Made by a program: the position numbers and the translations under genes. Shown here piece by piece: positions 42,598-42,922 of a DNA stretch of 42,922 nucleotides. The DNA lies in assembly GCA_015523725.1 (NCBI GenBank), contig WAJV01000070.1, forward strand, positions 1 to 42,922, written 5' to 3'. Origin of the DNA: Candidatus Geothermarchaeota archaeon (GTDB lineage: Archaea > Thermoproteota > Nitrososphaeria > Geothermarchaeales > JDFR-13). The notes beneath the pieces were generated by a model. That model worked only from the letters and a program-made list of their open reading frames with translations. It was not told the origin of the DNA and did not search any database. The stretch's first letter is position 1. Every line of letters begins with the position of its first letter.

Positions 42598-42922
42598 TTG
42601 GAGTTAAATGACTCATCGAAAATCCCTAATGAGATGCTTAACTACCTAGGATATAAAAGTATTGAAGAATTAATTAAAGAAATATTTCCTAAGGAGATAC
42701 TATATAAAGGAACATTCAACATACCAGAAATTCCTGAGAAGTATTTACTAAGCTACGTAAAGAAAAAATTAAGCAAGGATATTAAATTCAGTCCAGAAAG
42801 GATCTATTTGGGAGGGGGAGTCTGGCCTATCTACCTTCCTCCAATAATTAATTATATAACAAGCAGAAGTGAATTCTTAACTAGTTATACTCCATATCAA
42901 GCAGAGATATCCCAAGGAACAA
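42598..42922 (+). CDS. gcvPA: Glycine dehydrogenase (decarboxylating) subunit 1, partial
   Basis: N-terminal half-enzyme of the split P-protein of the glycine cleavage system. The frame from TTG at 42598 runs off the window after 108 codons. Residues include LNYLGYKSIEELIKEIFPKE, NIPEIPEKYLLSYVKKKLSK and, near the edge, TSRSEFLTSYTPYQAEISQG, which matches the diagnostic SRSEFYTAYTPYQAEVSQG of GcvPA. The GGG of YLGGGVWPIYLPP is also conserved. The start codon choice rests on AAAGGTGAT 4-6 nt upstream. The partner gcvPB would be expected beyond the window, which cannot be checked here. Confidence 0.92.
   Translation, partial: MELNDSSKIPNEMLNYLGYKSIEELIKEIFPKEILYKGTFNIPEIPEKYLLSYVKKKLSKDIKFSPERIYLGGGVWPIYLPPIINYITSRSEFLTSYTPYQAEISQGT

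Overview
This 42.9 kb window is a piece of an archaeal chromosome. The evidence is the eukaryote-type information-processing set: RNA polymerase subunits RpoA, B, D, E, H and N, Spt4, aIF2-gamma, aIF5B, aEF1A, archaeal ribosomal proteins such as eS6, eL18, eL24, eS28, eL30 and L7Ae, archease, a DUF359 dephospho-CoA kinase and intron-bearing tRNAs. Protein-coding DNA is AT-rich while the tRNA stems are GC-rich, which suggests a thermophile. Gene order and the single-chain largest RNA polymerase subunit (A' and A'' not split) point to the TACK/Thermoproteota side of Archaea, near lineages where an unsplit RpoA has been reported, such as Thaumarchaeota and relatives. The exact lineage cannot be fixed by eye. 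Start sites often use GTG or TTG placed about 5-8 nt after GGTGAT or GGTGGT type Shine-Dalgarno sequences. AT-rich TATA-like boxes precede most operons.

Layout. Positions 1-3.6 kb (minus strand): eS6, aIF2-gamma (with an intein), PIN-domain protein, RpoE, Spt4 and dephospho-CoA kinase (cut by the window edge). 3.65-5.95 kb: aIF5B, also with an intein. 6.1-7.3 kb: L7Ae, eS28, eL24 and nucleoside diphosphate kinase. 7.5-11.3 kb: type 2 IPP isomerase, polyprenyl diphosphate synthase and glutamyl-tRNA synthetase. 11.4-17.9 kb: the classic uS13, uS4, uS11, RpoD, eL18, uL13, uS9, RpoN, enolase, uS2, MEMO string. 18-22.9 kb: IMP dehydrogenase, one-chain GMP synthase and GlmS. 23-24.2 kb: a small membrane protein and a MraY/GPT-like sugar-phosphate transferase. 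24.4-29.2 kb is the only long plus-strand stretch: a DUF354 putative glycosyltransferase, archease and a 940-residue archaeosortase-like membrane protein, with an intron-containing tRNA-Ser (minus) between the first two. 29.2-40.5 kb (minus): RpoH, RpoB, RpoA, eL30, NusA-like, uS12, uS7, aEF1A and uS10. 40.7-42.5 kb: intron-containing tRNA-Gln and a secreted/membrane protein of unknown function. The right edge holds the start of glycine dehydrogenase subunit 1 on the plus strand.

How it fits together. Most of the window is conserved transcription, translation and precursor supply: GMP synthesis and isoprenoid chains. GlmS (glucosamine-6-phosphate), the GPT-like enzyme (sugar-phosphate onto a polyprenyl phosphate), the DUF354 protein and the archaeosortase could together form a cell-surface glycosylation and protein-anchoring neighbourhood. 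This grouping is inferred from context only.

The most notable observations are two endonuclease-free mini-inteins at the same P-loop position of two neighbouring paralogous translation GTPases (aIF2-gamma and aIF5B), the unsplit RpoA, and an archaeosortase core joined in one chain to a long multi-membrane and extracytoplasmic region.
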